Part shown: in pieces, positions 26,598 through 36,083 of the stretch
How positions within the stretch are numbered: position 1 is the first letter of the stretch
Layout of the letters: every line of letters starts with the position of its first letter
Assembly (NCBI GenBank): GCA_031267795.1
Contig: JAIRYK010000010.1
Location: 1-64,000, forward strand
DNA: 64,000 bases
DNA from: Candidatus Endomicrobiellum devescovinae
GTDB lineage: Bacteria; Elusimicrobiota; Endomicrobiia; Endomicrobiales; Endomicrobiaceae
Direction of reading: 5' to 3'
Notes under the pieces: generated by a model
Seen by the model: only the letters and a program-made list of their open reading frames with translations
Told to the model about the DNA's origin: nothing
Database searches by the model: none
Translations under genes and position numbers: made by a program

Positions 26598-28860
26598 ATG
26601 AAAAGTATACTAATAAGTTTTTTATTTATACTTATATACTGTTCTTTTCTGAACACACAAGTTGTGTTTGGAAGCCAAGATCAATTTGTCGATCTTAATG
26701 TCGCTACGCTGAATGTGATAGAAATAATTTTTCAGAAGAGCATGAGCGACTCTTTATTAGAAGAGATACCGGAACAGATTTATTCGTCTATAGAAGGATA
26801 TTTTGACAGAATGGAATTCAGGCTTAGATGTAGAGATGGAATAGTATCTAACTATTTTACAAAAGGTAGGGGTGCGGTATTATCAGATTTCGTAATAAAC
26901 CCAAATGAAAGTTTACATATTTGTGTCCCGAGGGATGGGATAATATTTAAAAATAATACTGCTTTTAATTTAGGAGGAGTAGCTTATTTAGGTGGTAATA
27001 CTACTCTAGAGTTCATGAATGCTTGTTCAGAAACAGTTTTCAAAGGAAACACTGCGGTAGGAATAAGTAATTCAATACATATGTTAGATCTAACAAACAT
27101 AATATTTTCTATAGAAGAAGGGTCAAAGGTGCAAATGTATGATGCACTTTCAGATGAAATATCAAATAGTGATACTAGCGCCGCTACATTAGAAGTGAAA
27201 GGTCTAGGAGAATTTAATCTAAGAAAAACAAGTATAATAAAGGGAACAAACTTAAAGTTAGACGCACTATTTAAGTTAAAAGAAGGAGCGAACTTAGCAG
27301 GAAAAAGTATAGAAAATAAACGCATGTTTAGTACAATAGATGGAGAAGTAAACACGGTGGAAGTAGAAAGTTTTAAGAATGATGGAAAAATAGAGATGGA
27401 AGTATGGAGAGAGGGTGATAACGATAGTATAAAAACGAAAGATGTAGAAATAGAAGAAAACAGTGTATTAAAAATAGTGGCGAACTCTAGAAGATTTGAT
27501 AAAAGAACATATAAAATGCTAGAATATACTGGTGATTGTTCAGGAAAGTTTAAGTATGTAGAGATGGATGAGAGTTTTGGAAAGGTAAAGAGTGTAAATT
27601 ATGAGCATAATGGAATATTTGTAACATTGGAAGGGAAAGGGATAGGAACGAAGTTTAGAAATATGAAAGATTTAACAAGGAATCAAAAGTCATTAGCAAT
27701 AGCTTATGATAATATATCAAAAACAAGTACAGGAGAGATGGATAAGATAATAGAAAAGATAGACTTGTTGAGCATATATAATCAAGAAGCCACAAAGAAA
27801 TTATTTACAGAAACGAGTGGATATTTTTTGGCGAATATGATAAGAAATGGAACAAGAGATGAAGGGAAGAGGTTGATAGATGAAAGGATGGAAGAAAGGG
27901 AACAGAATAAAAACCCAGAAGTGTGGGGAAAAGCAGAATGGAATTATGTAGAAAACAAAGAAGATGAAAAAAAAGAAGGGGACTGTATAGATAGGAATAT
28001 AACAGGGATTATAGGATATGATAAGGTAATAAAGAAAGATAAATATGATGATAAATTTATGTTGTTGGGCGGATTTGTAAAAATTAGTGAACATAATGTA
28101 AAGCAAGGAAAAAACAACGAAGGAAAGTTAGTAAAAAGCGGAATAGGATTTATAGGAAAGGTAGAAGGAAAGAAGAGAGAAATAAGGGCAATAGTAGATG
28201 GAAGTTACGATATATATGATACAAAAAGATGTGTAAGATTTGAAGCGTATAATAGGGGAGAATTTGAGGAAGTGGAGGAAGTAAATAGGATAGAAGGGAA
28301 ATTTAGAGGGAGCGATAAAGTTAAGAACAAAGAAGAATATAATAGTTAGACCATATATAGGAATGGAAGCAAGAGTAAATAATTATGACAAGATAAAAGA
28401 AGATGGAGCAGGGTATGGTTTAGTAGTAGAAGGAAATAGTTATACAAGAGTGTTGGGTAGATTAGGTATAGGAGTAAGGCAGGAGAAAGAATGGTATGGT
28501 TGGAATGTAAAAGGGGAGTATAAATTACTGTTGAGCAAGGAAGTTCCAACAATAAAAGCAGGATTTGACGGTAGTAATGAAAAATTTGAAGTAGTAGGAA
28601 ACGAAGAAGGGCGGCAAGTGTTGGGAGTAGGAGGCGGAGTAAGTTGTAAGATAATGGATAGAGTAGAATGTTTTGCGAATACGAACTATCATATAGGGTA
28701 CAAGTATAAAGCTATGCAAGCTAATATAGGCATAAGTTATAAAATTGGAACTCTAACTCCTACTTTTGTTAAAAGATCAATTAAGATGAAAAAAGAACTT
28801 AACAAATATATTTATGAAGGTTTGTTTGATAAAATAAAACAATATAAAAAAAAGATATAA
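26598..28860 (+). pseudogene. Autotransporter with Pmp-like passenger, frameshifted in the barrel
   Basis: The first frame (26598-28349, 583 residues) has a signal peptide, then a passenger with FKNNTAFNLGGVAYLGGNTT and FKGNTAVG, which resemble the FxxN and GGA repeats of chlamydial Pmp adhesins, and then barrel strands (VWGKAEWNYVE, GIIGYDKVI). It ends in a Lys-rich nonsense tail. The second frame (28363-28860) is preceded in frame by IIVRPYIGMEARVNNYD, the classical late part of an autotransporter barrel. A one-base shift near 28,290-28,330 separates them; joined, the protein is about 750 residues. The 3' two thirds are very A+G-rich on this strand. No Shine-Dalgarno is obvious. It would present a surface passenger; as read now, the barrel is incomplete. 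Confidence 0.75.
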
Positions 28861-28940
28861 AATTTGTATAAAAGAATGATAACTAAAATAAAGAGAGCTA
28901 TTATGAAAAATGTAGTGTTGGTTTTAATTTTTTTCTTATT

Positions 28941-28962
28941 ATTACTATCAAATTACTATCAA
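28941..28962 (+). repeat. 11-bp tandem duplication in signal-peptide region
   Basis: The unit attactatcaa occurs twice in direct succession with no mismatch. Its length is not a multiple of three, so the duplication shifts the frame of the signal peptide relative to the mature protein. Confidence 0.95.
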
Positions 28963-29186
28963 ATCCTGTTCTAATAATGGCTGAAGATGTGCCTACTTCA
29001 TTTTCTAAGGAAGATATAAAAGAATTTATCGCAATTATGAACGAACTTGAAAGCTCGGCACAGAAGGCACAAGCAGAGGCAGAAAGAGCAGCGTTAGAAA
29101 AGAGAAAACAAGAAGAAATAGCAAGGATAGAAATAGGAGCGGCAAAACTAAAGGTGCAAGAGGCAGTTGATAATCTAGCTCTAAAA

Positions 29187-29542
29187 AAGAGGAAGCAGGA
29201 AGAGCTTACAAGGGCAGCACTAGAAGTTGAGAGAACAAGAGCTAGAGCAGAAGCAGATAGAGTAGCGCTAGAAAAGAGGAAACAAGAGGAAATAGTAAGA
29301 ACGGAAATAGAAGCTGCGAAAGCAAGAGCAAGAGAAATTTCGGAAGCTGATAGACTGAGAACAAGGGAAACGGCGGAAAGATTAGCCGAGGAGAAGAGGA
29401 AGCAAAAAGAGCTTACAAGGGCAGCACTAGAAGTTGAGAGAACAAGAGCTAGAGCAGAAGCAGATAGAATAGCGCTAGAAAAGAGAAAGCAAGAAGAAAT
29501 ATCAAGGATGGAAATAGAAGCGGCAAAAGCAAGGGCAAGGAA
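29187..29542 (+). repeat. Internal direct repeat in coiled-coil gene
   Basis: Two copies of about 149 nt (29187-29335 and 29394-29542) lie 207 nt apart, exactly 69 codons. About 60 nt around LTRAALEVERTRARAEADR are identical. This is recent internal duplication that keeps the coiled-coil register. Confidence 0.85.
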
Positions 29543-29910
29543 AGAGGCAGAAGCTCAGAAAGCCAGAGCAGAAGCTGAACAAGCAAAGATAGAGATTGAA
29601 AAAACGAAGAAAGAAATAGAAGACGCAAAGAAGAAACAAAGAGAAGAGGAAGAAAGAGCAAGAAGAGAAGCAGAAAGATTGAAAGCAGAAGCAGAGAAAT
29701 CTAGAAAATTAAGAGAAGAAGTTGAGAAAGCCAAAAGGGAAGTGGAAAAGCTCAAAAAAGATGCAGAAAAATTAAAAGCAGAGGCAGAAAAGGCAGAGGA
29801 AGAAGGTCAAGTGTTATATTTAGGAGTAGAAGTTAAGTAAAAGTTAATAAGTACTTAATAAGGAAACTAAAATTTTTAAGTAATAGTGCTATGATTAGGA
29901 ATAAAAAATA

Positions 29911-30497
29911 ATGACTAAGAAACAGAAAAATGTGTTTCCATATATCTTAGTATCTGTGTTAATCCATATACTAATTTTTTCTTTAGTTTTATATGAAGGG
30001 AATAAAAATAAAAAGTTGCCTGAGTTGATAGAAGTATCATTTGATTCCCCAACTCCTTTACCAGAGCCCGAGCCTGTAAAACCGGAACCGCCGAAGAAGC
30101 AAATTTTGAAATCAGAAAAAAAGAAGAAGGTTGTTTCTGATGAAGAGAGCAATATAAAAGTTAACGATGATAATGATGATGCTATACAGCCTGAAGAGAT
30201 TTAAAAATTGACGCTGAGATTTTTAAGTTCCCTCAATATGCAAAAAGCATACAGAAAAAAATAGCTGATGCATGGAAACATGATAAATGGAATAACTTAA
30301 GAGTTGAAGTATTCTTTAGAATACATAGAGATGGGCCAGTTTCAGGTGTGAGAATAAAGAAATCTTCAGGGAATGCAGGTTTTGACGAGAATGGAGTAAA
30401 AACAATTAAAGCTGCAGTGCCATTTGACAAACTTCCTGAAAGGTTCACAAGCAACACATTAAGATTTATTTTTGTATTTCAAAAAGGTAAAGTATAA
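29911..30497 (+). pseudogene. tonB: TonB/TolA-type energy transducer, frameshifted
   Basis: The first frame (29911-30204) has an N-terminal membrane anchor (YILVSVLIHILIFSLVL), then a Pro-Glu-rich stretch (PLPEPEPVKPEPPKK), as in TonB, and stops at TAA 30202. Immediately after, another frame reads KIDAEIFKFPQYAKSIQKK and then VEVFFRIHRDGPVSGVRI to KGKV and a stop at 30495-30497, a typical TonB/TolA C-terminal domain. Adding one base in the TTT/AAAAA stretch near 30,199-30,208 restores a single protein of about 196 residues. It lies directly upstream of exbB and exbD, as expected for the transducer. Read literally, the anchor and the outer-membrane-contact domain are separated. Confidence 0.82.
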
Positions 30498-30540
30498 AGA
30501 ATTGTAGTGTAAAAACGGACAAAAAAAAGGAGAATATAAA

Positions 30541-31182
30541 ATGTTTGAAGGAAAAAGTTTAATTGAAATATTAAATATGGGAGGCTGGGTCTTATATGTT
30601 CTACTAGGACTATCAATATCGTCTCTTACCGTAATTTGTTATAAATTTGTTGAATTCTGGCAAAAATCTAAAGTTAAGAGGGTAGACTTTTTACCTGTTC
30701 TTTTTGAAAAGATAAAAAATGATAGCTTGGAAAAAGCTATAGAATATTGTGAGTCTGTCAATACGCCGATGGCAGCTGTTTCAAAAGCTGGAATAATTGC
30801 TTTTAAATCAGGTGAAAATTTAGGTGAATTTATGGACAGAGAAATAATGATTCAAACTGTGGAATTAGAGAAATATATAACAATATTGGGAACAGTAGGA
30901 AATATAGCGGTGTATATAGGGCTGTTTGGAACAGTATTGGGTATTATATCAGCGTTTCATGATATGTCTGCTATAGGAGCAGGAGGAATTACCGTTGTTA
31001 TAGGAGGTGTTTCAGAAGCTTTGATCGCAACAGCAACAGGATTGTTTGTTGCAATACCTGCGTCAACAGCGTACAACTTTTTTGTAAAGAAAATAGATAA
31101 ATTTATAGTTGGTATGGAGTATTGCTCGTCCGCAATAGAGGATAAGTTTAATTTAAATTATTTTCACAAGGGAAAGAAATAG
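30541..31182 (+). CDS. exbB: ExbB/TolQ-type proton channel subunit
   Basis: The MotA/TolQ/ExbB family protein has three membrane segments (about residues 14-34, 115-140 and 150-175). The signature region TVGNIAVYIGLFGTVLGIISAF and GGVSEALIATATGLFVAIPA matches the conserved channel core. It has 213 residues. With ExbD it uses the proton gradient to drive the TonB/TolA-type protein encoded just upstream. AAAAGGAG precedes the ATG. The exbD start follows immediately after its stop. ExbB versus TolQ cannot be told apart with certainty. Confidence 0.88.
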   Translation: MFEGKSLIEILNMGGWVLYVLLGLSISSLTVICYKFVEFWQKSKVKRVDFLPVLFEKIKNDSLEKAIEYCESVNTPMAAVSKAGIIAFKSGENLGEFMDREIMIQTVELEKYITILGTVGNIAVYIGLFGTVLGIISAFHDMSAIGAGGITVVIGGVSEALIATATGLFVAIPASTAYNFFVKKIDKFIVGMEYCSSAIEDKFNLNYFHKGKK

Positions 31183-31587
31183 ATGAAAGCAAAAACAAAC
31201 AAAAGCACGGTAAAATCAGAGATAAACATAGCTCCATTTACTGACGTTGTTTTGGTTCTTTTGATTATTTTTATGATAGCAACACCAGCATTAATGCAGC
31301 CAGAAATACAAGTTAATTTGCCAAAAGCAGAGTCAGCAGATAGTGGTAATACGTCAACAAGTATAGAAGCTTTAATATCGCAAGATGGAAAAGTAGCTAT
31401 AGATGGTAAAGTGATAGATTTATCAGATGTAGAAAGAGTTATAAGGGAATTACTTGCAGAAGACCCAACTAAATCAATTGTAATAAAAGGGGATGTAAAA
31501 GTAAATTACGATCACGTAATGCAGTTTATGGATAAAGCAAAAAAAGCTGGTGCAACAAAATTTGCTCTTGCTGTTGAGACTAAATAA
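31183..31587 (+). CDS. exbD: ExbD/TolR-type subunit
   Basis: The 134-residue protein has one membrane segment with the essential Asp in INIAPFTDVVLVLLIIFMI, then ATPALMQPEIQVNLPKA and a periplasmic domain with KSIVIKGDVKVNYDHVMQFMD, typical of ExbD and TolR. The membrane Asp is the residue that carries protons in this family. It abuts exbB without a gap. No Pal or TolB gene is in this window. Confidence 0.9.
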   Translation: MKAKTNKSTVKSEINIAPFTDVVLVLLIIFMIATPALMQPEIQVNLPKAESADSGNTSTSIEALISQDGKVAIDGKVIDLSDVERVIRELLAEDPTKSIVIKGDVKVNYDHVMQFMDKAKKAGATKFALAVETK

Positions 31588-31699
31588 CTTATTTGCAAAT
31601 CAAACTAGATTATTCACGCCTTAGATTTAAAAAAATATAAATAATCTGATGCAATTTTGTATAATATAATAACCGTAATCATAGGGTTAGGAAAAATTT

Positions 31700-32956
31700 T
31701 TGAATTATTTTATTGAAACAATCGGCTGTCAGATGAATATGTGCGAGTCTGATAAACTAGGACTCGCGCTTTCAACTTACGGAGCTTCAAAAGTAAATAT
31801 TTTGCAGGAAGCGAATATAGTAATACTCAACACATGTTCTGTTAGAGCGCAGTCCGAGCAGAAAGCGTTTTCTTTTTTAGGAAGAGCGGAAGAGTTTAAA
31901 CAAGACAATCCAAACACTAAAATAGTTGTTATAGGCTGCATGGCGGAAAGAATAGGTTCTAAAATTAAACGACGTTTTAAAAGTGTTGATTTGATAGTAG
32001 GAAGTAAGGATATAGATAATGCAGCCTTAAAAATTGCAGATTTGTGCAATTTGTATGACTCTTCTTTTAATAAAATTGAAGATTCTCAAAATATTGTAAG
32101 ATATGTGACAATTATGAGGGGTTGCGATAATTACTGCTCTTATTGTGTTGTGCCGTTTGTTAGAGGCAGAGAAACAAGTCTTAATGCTTTAGATATATTA
32201 AAAGAAAGCTCTTTGTTAGTAAAAAACGGCGTTAAGGAAATAATGCTTTTAGGGCAGAACGTAAATTCTTATAGATACAAAGACTTTAATTTTACTTCAC
32301 TGGTAAAAAATCTTGCGACTATCAACGGTCTTGAGCGTATAAGATTTATGACTAACCATCCAAAAGACTTAAGCGACGAACTTATAGAAATGATGGCAAC
32401 AGAGTCTAAAGTTTGTTCTCATATTCATTTGCCAATGCAGTCTGCTTCAAATAAGATTCTTAAAGCTATGAACAGAAAGTATAGTTACGAGCATTATATT
32501 GACTTGGTCAAAAAATTAAGAATAGCAGTACCCGACATAAGCATAACAACTGATATCATAGTGGGTTTTCCAGGGGAAACAAAAGAGGATTTTGAAGAAA
32601 CTTTTAAAGCCGTTAAGGAAATAAGATTTGGCGGATTATATGTTTTTAGATATTCGCCTCGCCCCAATACAAAAGCCGCAAATATGCCTGACAATGTTCC
32701 TTTAGAAGAAAAAAAGAGACGCCATAGACTTATACTTGAAGAATCTAATAAAATTTCTATTGAAATAGTTGCTTCAATGGTTGGCAGCGTTCAACAGGTT
32801 TTAGCCGAGAAGATAGAAAATGGCGTTATAGAAGCAAGAACAAGAGGCGGACGCAAGGTTTTTGTAAAAGGCAGCAGCGAAAAAGATTTAGGCAGACATT
32901 TAAATGTAAGTATAAAAGAAGCTAAAATAAATTCTTTATTTGGCAATATTATATGA
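31700..32956 (+). CDS. miaB: tRNA-2-methylthio-N6-dimethylallyladenosine synthase MiaB
   Basis: MiaB adds the 2-methylthio group at A37 of tRNA. The N-terminal UPF0004 domain has Cys in IGCQMN, NTCSVR and IGCMAER for the auxiliary cluster, the radical SAM motif CxxxCxxC is in CDNYCSYC, and a TRAM domain closes the 418-residue protein. The start is TTG with AGGA upstream, chosen because the conserved IETIGCQMN begins right after it. It pairs with miaA, 5 kb downstream, which makes the substrate. It overlaps the next gene by 4 nt. Confidence 0.93.
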   Translation: MNYFIETIGCQMNMCESDKLGLALSTYGASKVNILQEANIVILNTCSVRAQSEQKAFSFLGRAEEFKQDNPNTKIVVIGCMAERIGSKIKRRFKSVDLIVGSKDIDNAALKIADLCNLYDSSFNKIEDSQNIVRYVTIMRGCDNYCSYCVVPFVRGRETSLNALDILKESSLLVKNGVKEIMLLGQNVNSYRYKDFNFTSLVKNLATINGLERIRFMTNHPKDLSDELIEMMATESKVCSHIHLPMQSASNKILKAMNRKYSYEHYIDLVKKLRIAVPDISITTDIIVGFPGETKEDFEETFKAVKEIRFGGLYVFRYSPRPNTKAANMPDNVPLEEKKRRHRLILEESNKISIEIVASMVGSVQQVLAEKIENGVIEARTRGGRKVFVKGSSEKDLGRHLNVSIKEAKINSLFGNII

Positions 32957-33498
32957 ACAAGTTTATAATTTGGTCTGTGCTGATTCTGGCGGTATTTTTT
33001 CTGGTAAATGTTGAATATAAAGTAGGATTGCTGGATAAAAAATACTATGATGAGTACATAAACGAATACTCAAACAAGTTTGGGGTAGATGCCCTGCTTG
33101 TTAGGTCAGTTATAAAGAAAGAATCTAACTTAAACCCAGAAGCAGTTTCTAATAAAGGTGCTGTAGGGTTAATGCAGATTATGCCTAAAACGGCGCGAGA
33201 GATAGCTACACAGCTAAACATCTCCGATTATTCTTCGGATAAGCTAAAAGACCCCAAAATAAATATAATGTTTGGAGCATATTACCTAAGAAATCTATTA
33301 GATTATTACAATAATAATCTAATATTGACTTTGGCGGCGTATAATGCGGGGATCGGCAACGTTGACATATGGCGTAGAGAAATTCCAGACTTAGCTATAA
33401 ATGCAGCAAAGATACCTTTTAACGAAACAAAAAACTATGTAAAATCTATAATGTTTATTTATAAAATTCATAAATTCATATCTCAAATAAAACTCTAG
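32953..33498 (+). CDS. Lytic transglycosylase, SLT domain
   Basis: The 181-residue protein has an N-terminal membrane anchor or uncleaved signal (residues 4-20) and a GH23 SLT domain: catalytic Glu in VIKKESNLNP, then SNKGAVGLMQIMPKTA, and LAAYNAGIGNVDIW. It cuts peptidoglycan glycan strands to 1,6-anhydro products. It is a minimal form without the large superhelical domain of Slt70. The start overlaps miaB by 4 nt and mutS follows by 10 nt. Confidence 0.9.
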   Translation: MNKFIIWSVLILAVFFLVNVEYKVGLLDKKYYDEYINEYSNKFGVDALLVRSVIKKESNLNPEAVSNKGAVGLMQIMPKTAREIATQLNISDYSSDKLKDPKINIMFGAYYLRNLLDYYNNNLILTLAAYNAGIGNVDIWRREIPDLAINAAKIPFNETKNYVKSIMFIYKIHKFISQIKL

Positions 33499-33508
33499 GT
33501 TAATCTCA

Positions 33509-36082
33509 ATGAGAAAAACATCTTCCGAGAAGTTGACGCCGTTAATGAGACAGTATTACAGTATTAAAAACAAATATCCGGATGTGATTTTGTTTTTCAG
33601 GCTTGGCGATTTTTATGAAATGTTCGGTGAAGACGCTGTACAGGCTGCTCCTGTTTTGGATGTTGTGTTGACCAATAGAGCTGGCACGCCGATGTGCGGT
33701 GTTCCCTATCATTCTGTGACTCCTTATATAAGAAAACTTATAACAACAGGATTAAAGGTTGCTGTGTGTGAGCAGCTTGAAGAGTCAGGCATTTCTAAAG
33801 GTATAGTGAAACGAGGGGTTACAAAAGTTATAACGCCCGGAACGATCTTAGAAGATACTCTTTTAGAGTCAAAAGAAAATAATTTCTTAATGTCTATTGT
33901 TTTTGACGAATACGCAATGTCTGTGGCACTTGCAGCAGCCGATATTTCAACAGGAGAATTTTTTGCTTCGGAGACTTCTTTAAAATTTCTTGACGCTGAA
34001 ATTTCAAAATATAACCCGGGTGAGCTGGTTATATCTTCAAGCACTGCAAAAAATAAAAGAATTCAAGATTTTGCAGCAAGTGTTAAAACTCCTATTTCAT
34101 ATGTGAATGATTGTTTCTTTGATTTTGAAAACTCAAAGAAAATAATAATAGAACATTTCGGCGAAGACTCATTCAAGGAATTAGGATTAAATCAAAAAGA
34201 AATTGTCCGTGCTTGCGGCGCTTTGGTTTCTTACATAAAAGAAATGCAGCCGCAAAGCGCTGGAATTTTTTCAAATATAAAGTACATAAATAATTCGGAT
34301 TTTATGTACTTAGATGCGGTTGCTATAAAAAATCTTGAGCTGCTTACCTCTTTGGCAAGCGGCAAATTTGAAAATTCTTTGCTGTCAGTAATAGATTCTA
34401 CTAAAACACCAATGGGTGCAAGGACTATACGCAGATGGCTCACTAAACCATTGCTAGATGTGTCCAAGATAGAGAATAGACAAAATGCGGTGAATTTTTT
34501 TATAGAGGAATCGGAGCTAAGAAAGGATATTGCGGAGAAATTTAAATATGTTTCTGATATTGAAAGAATAATTGCAAGAATATCGTCTGGAACTGCAAAT
34601 CCCAAAGATTTATCCGCTTTAAAAGATTCTTTAAAAGTTATAAATGACATCTCTAAAATTCTATCAGCAACGAAAAAGTTGACTTTTAATATTCCTGATA
34701 ATATACGGATTATAGAAAAGATTTCTTCTTATATAGTTGACGAGCCTCCTGTATCTCTAAAAGATGGAAATGTAATAAGGAGCGGAGTTAATTCTGAACT
34801 TGATGAATTAAGAAAAATATCAACAGACGCTAAGGGATTTATATCCAATCTTGAGGCAAAGGAAAGAGAGTCTTCAGGAATCAATAATCTTAAAATAGGA
34901 TATACTTCTGTCTTTGGCTATTATATAGAAGTAAGCAAATCTAATGTGGCTTTAGCTCCAAAACATTACGTTCGCAAACAGACAGTTGCTACTGGCGAGA
35001 GATATATAACGGACGAGTTAAAATCATTGGAAGAAAAGATACTTTCTTCTCAGGAAAAAATTCTAAGACTTGAAAGCGATATTTTTAACTCTTTAAGACA
35101 GGAACTTTCCCTATATACGTCAGATATTTTAAAGACATCGCAAATTATTTCAGAAATAGACGTGTTTTGTGGGTTTTCTTCAAACGCTTTAGAGTACAAT
35201 TATGTCTGCCCAAAAATTTCAAACAGTAAAGAGCTTTCCATAAAAGATGGAAAACATCCAGTTGTTGAAAGAATATTAAAAACTGGCGATTTTACAGCAA
35301 ACGACGTTTTTTTTAATGAACAATCAAGAATAATGATTCTTACAGGTCCAAATATGTCTGGTAAATCAACTTATCTTAGACAGATAGCTCTTATTGTGAT
35401 AATGGCTCAGATAGGCTCTTTCGTTCCTGCGTCTGAAGCTGAAATAGGTATTGTTGACAGAATATTTACGCGCATAGGAGCTGGAGACAATCTTGCCGGC
35501 GGCGAGTCAACTTTTATGGTAGAAATGGCGGAAGCTGCCAATATTTTAAATCAATATACACAGAGAAGTCTTATAATCTTAGATGAAGTAGGCAGAGGCA
35601 CCTCTACCTACGATGGAATGTCTATAGCATGGTCAATAATAGAATTTCTTGGTGACGCCAAAAGAAAGACAAATGATGGCGCCAAAGTTTTATTTGCAAC
35701 GCATTACTTTGAACTTACGGCGCTTTCTGAAACTCTAAAAGGCGTTGTAAATTTCAGCGTTGATGTTAAAGAATGGAACGGAAATGTTATCTTTTTACAT
35801 AAAATAATTGAAGGCAGTGCTGATAAGTCTTATGGAATACATGTGGCAAAAATTGCCGGGCTGCCTCATCAAGTGATAGAGAGAGCCTATAAGATTTTAA
35901 ACAAACTTGAAACAGACTCTGCAGCTAAGTCAAAAGGTAATGATAACCAGATGGAGTTTTTATGTCAGGCTGAGCCTCAAGAACCTCAGATTTTAGTAGA
36001 ATTAAGAAACGTTGATATAAATAACTTAAGCCCCATTGACGCTTTCAATTTACTTCGTCAATGGAAGGAAAAATACAGGTAA
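33509..36082 (+). CDS. mutS: DNA mismatch repair protein MutS
   Basis: MutS recognises mismatches. The N-terminal domain has the mismatch-reading Phe and Glu in FFRLGDFYEMFGEDA. The C-terminal ATPase has Walker A GPNMSGKSTYLRQ, TRIGAGDNLAGGESTFMVEM and Walker B LIILDEVGRGTSTYDG, followed by TATHYFE-like ATHYFEL. It is full length at 857 residues. mutL begins 1 nt after its stop, so the pair is translated together. Confidence 0.96.
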   Translation: MRKTSSEKLTPLMRQYYSIKNKYPDVILFFRLGDFYEMFGEDAVQAAPVLDVVLTNRAGTPMCGVPYHSVTPYIRKLITTGLKVAVCEQLEESGISKGIVKRGVTKVITPGTILEDTLLESKENNFLMSIVFDEYAMSVALAAADISTGEFFASETSLKFLDAEISKYNPGELVISSSTAKNKRIQDFAASVKTPISYVNDCFFDFENSKKIIIEHFGEDSFKELGLNQKEIVRACGALVSYIKEMQPQSAGIFSNIKYINNSDFMYLDAVAIKNLELLTSLASGKFENSLLSVIDSTKTPMGARTIRRWLTKPLLDVSKIENRQNAVNFFIEESELRKDIAEKFKYVSDIERIIARISSGTANPKDLSALKDSLKVINDISKILSATKKLTFNIPDNIRIIEKISSYIVDEPPVSLKDGNVIRSGVNSELDELRKISTDAKGFISNLEAKERESSGINNLKIGYTSVFGYYIEVSKSNVALAPKHYVRKQTVATGERYITDELKSLEEKILSSQEKILRLESDIFNSLRQELSLYTSDILKTSQIISEIDVFCGFSSNALEYNYVCPKISNSKELSIKDGKHPVVERILKTGDFTANDVFFNEQSRIMILTGPNMSGKSTYLRQIALIVIMAQIGSFVPASEAEIGIVDRIFTRIGAGDNLAGGESTFMVEMAEAANILNQYTQRSLIILDEVGRGTSTYDGMSIAWSIIEFLGDAKRKTNDGAKVLFATHYFELTALSETLKGVVNFSVDVKEWNGNVIFLHKIIEGSADKSYGIHVAKIAGLPHQVIERAYKILNKLETDSAAKSKGNDNQMEFLCQAEPQEPQILVELRNVDINNLSPIDAFNLLRQWKEKYR

Positions 36083-36083
36083 A

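Larger units (their letters stand above)
28903..29840 (+). pseudogene. Exported TolA-like coiled-coil protein, signal peptide frameshifted
   Basis: The main frame (from ATG 28977) encodes 287 residues of continuous charged coiled coil, Ala/Glu/Lys/Arg-rich as in TolA domain II, ending LYLGVEVK. It begins MAEDVP with no Shine-Dalgarno. Upstream, ATG 28903 starts MKNVVLVLIFFLLLLSN, an obvious signal peptide, but it stops at 28972. An 11-bp tandem duplication at 28941-28962 lies between; removing one copy gives an in-frame signal peptide joined as LLLLSNPVLIMAEDVP. So export is currently broken, or switched off. It precedes tonB, exbB and exbD, which fits a periplasmic Ton/Tol-type role. A near-identical 69-codon-spaced duplication lies inside. 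Confidence 0.78.

Noticed and set aside
29449-29755. Leu/Ser-rich open frames on the minus strand
   Set aside because: They are the antisense of the repetitive Glu/Lys/Ala coiled-coil gene; low-complexity purine-rich DNA gives long open frames on the other strand.
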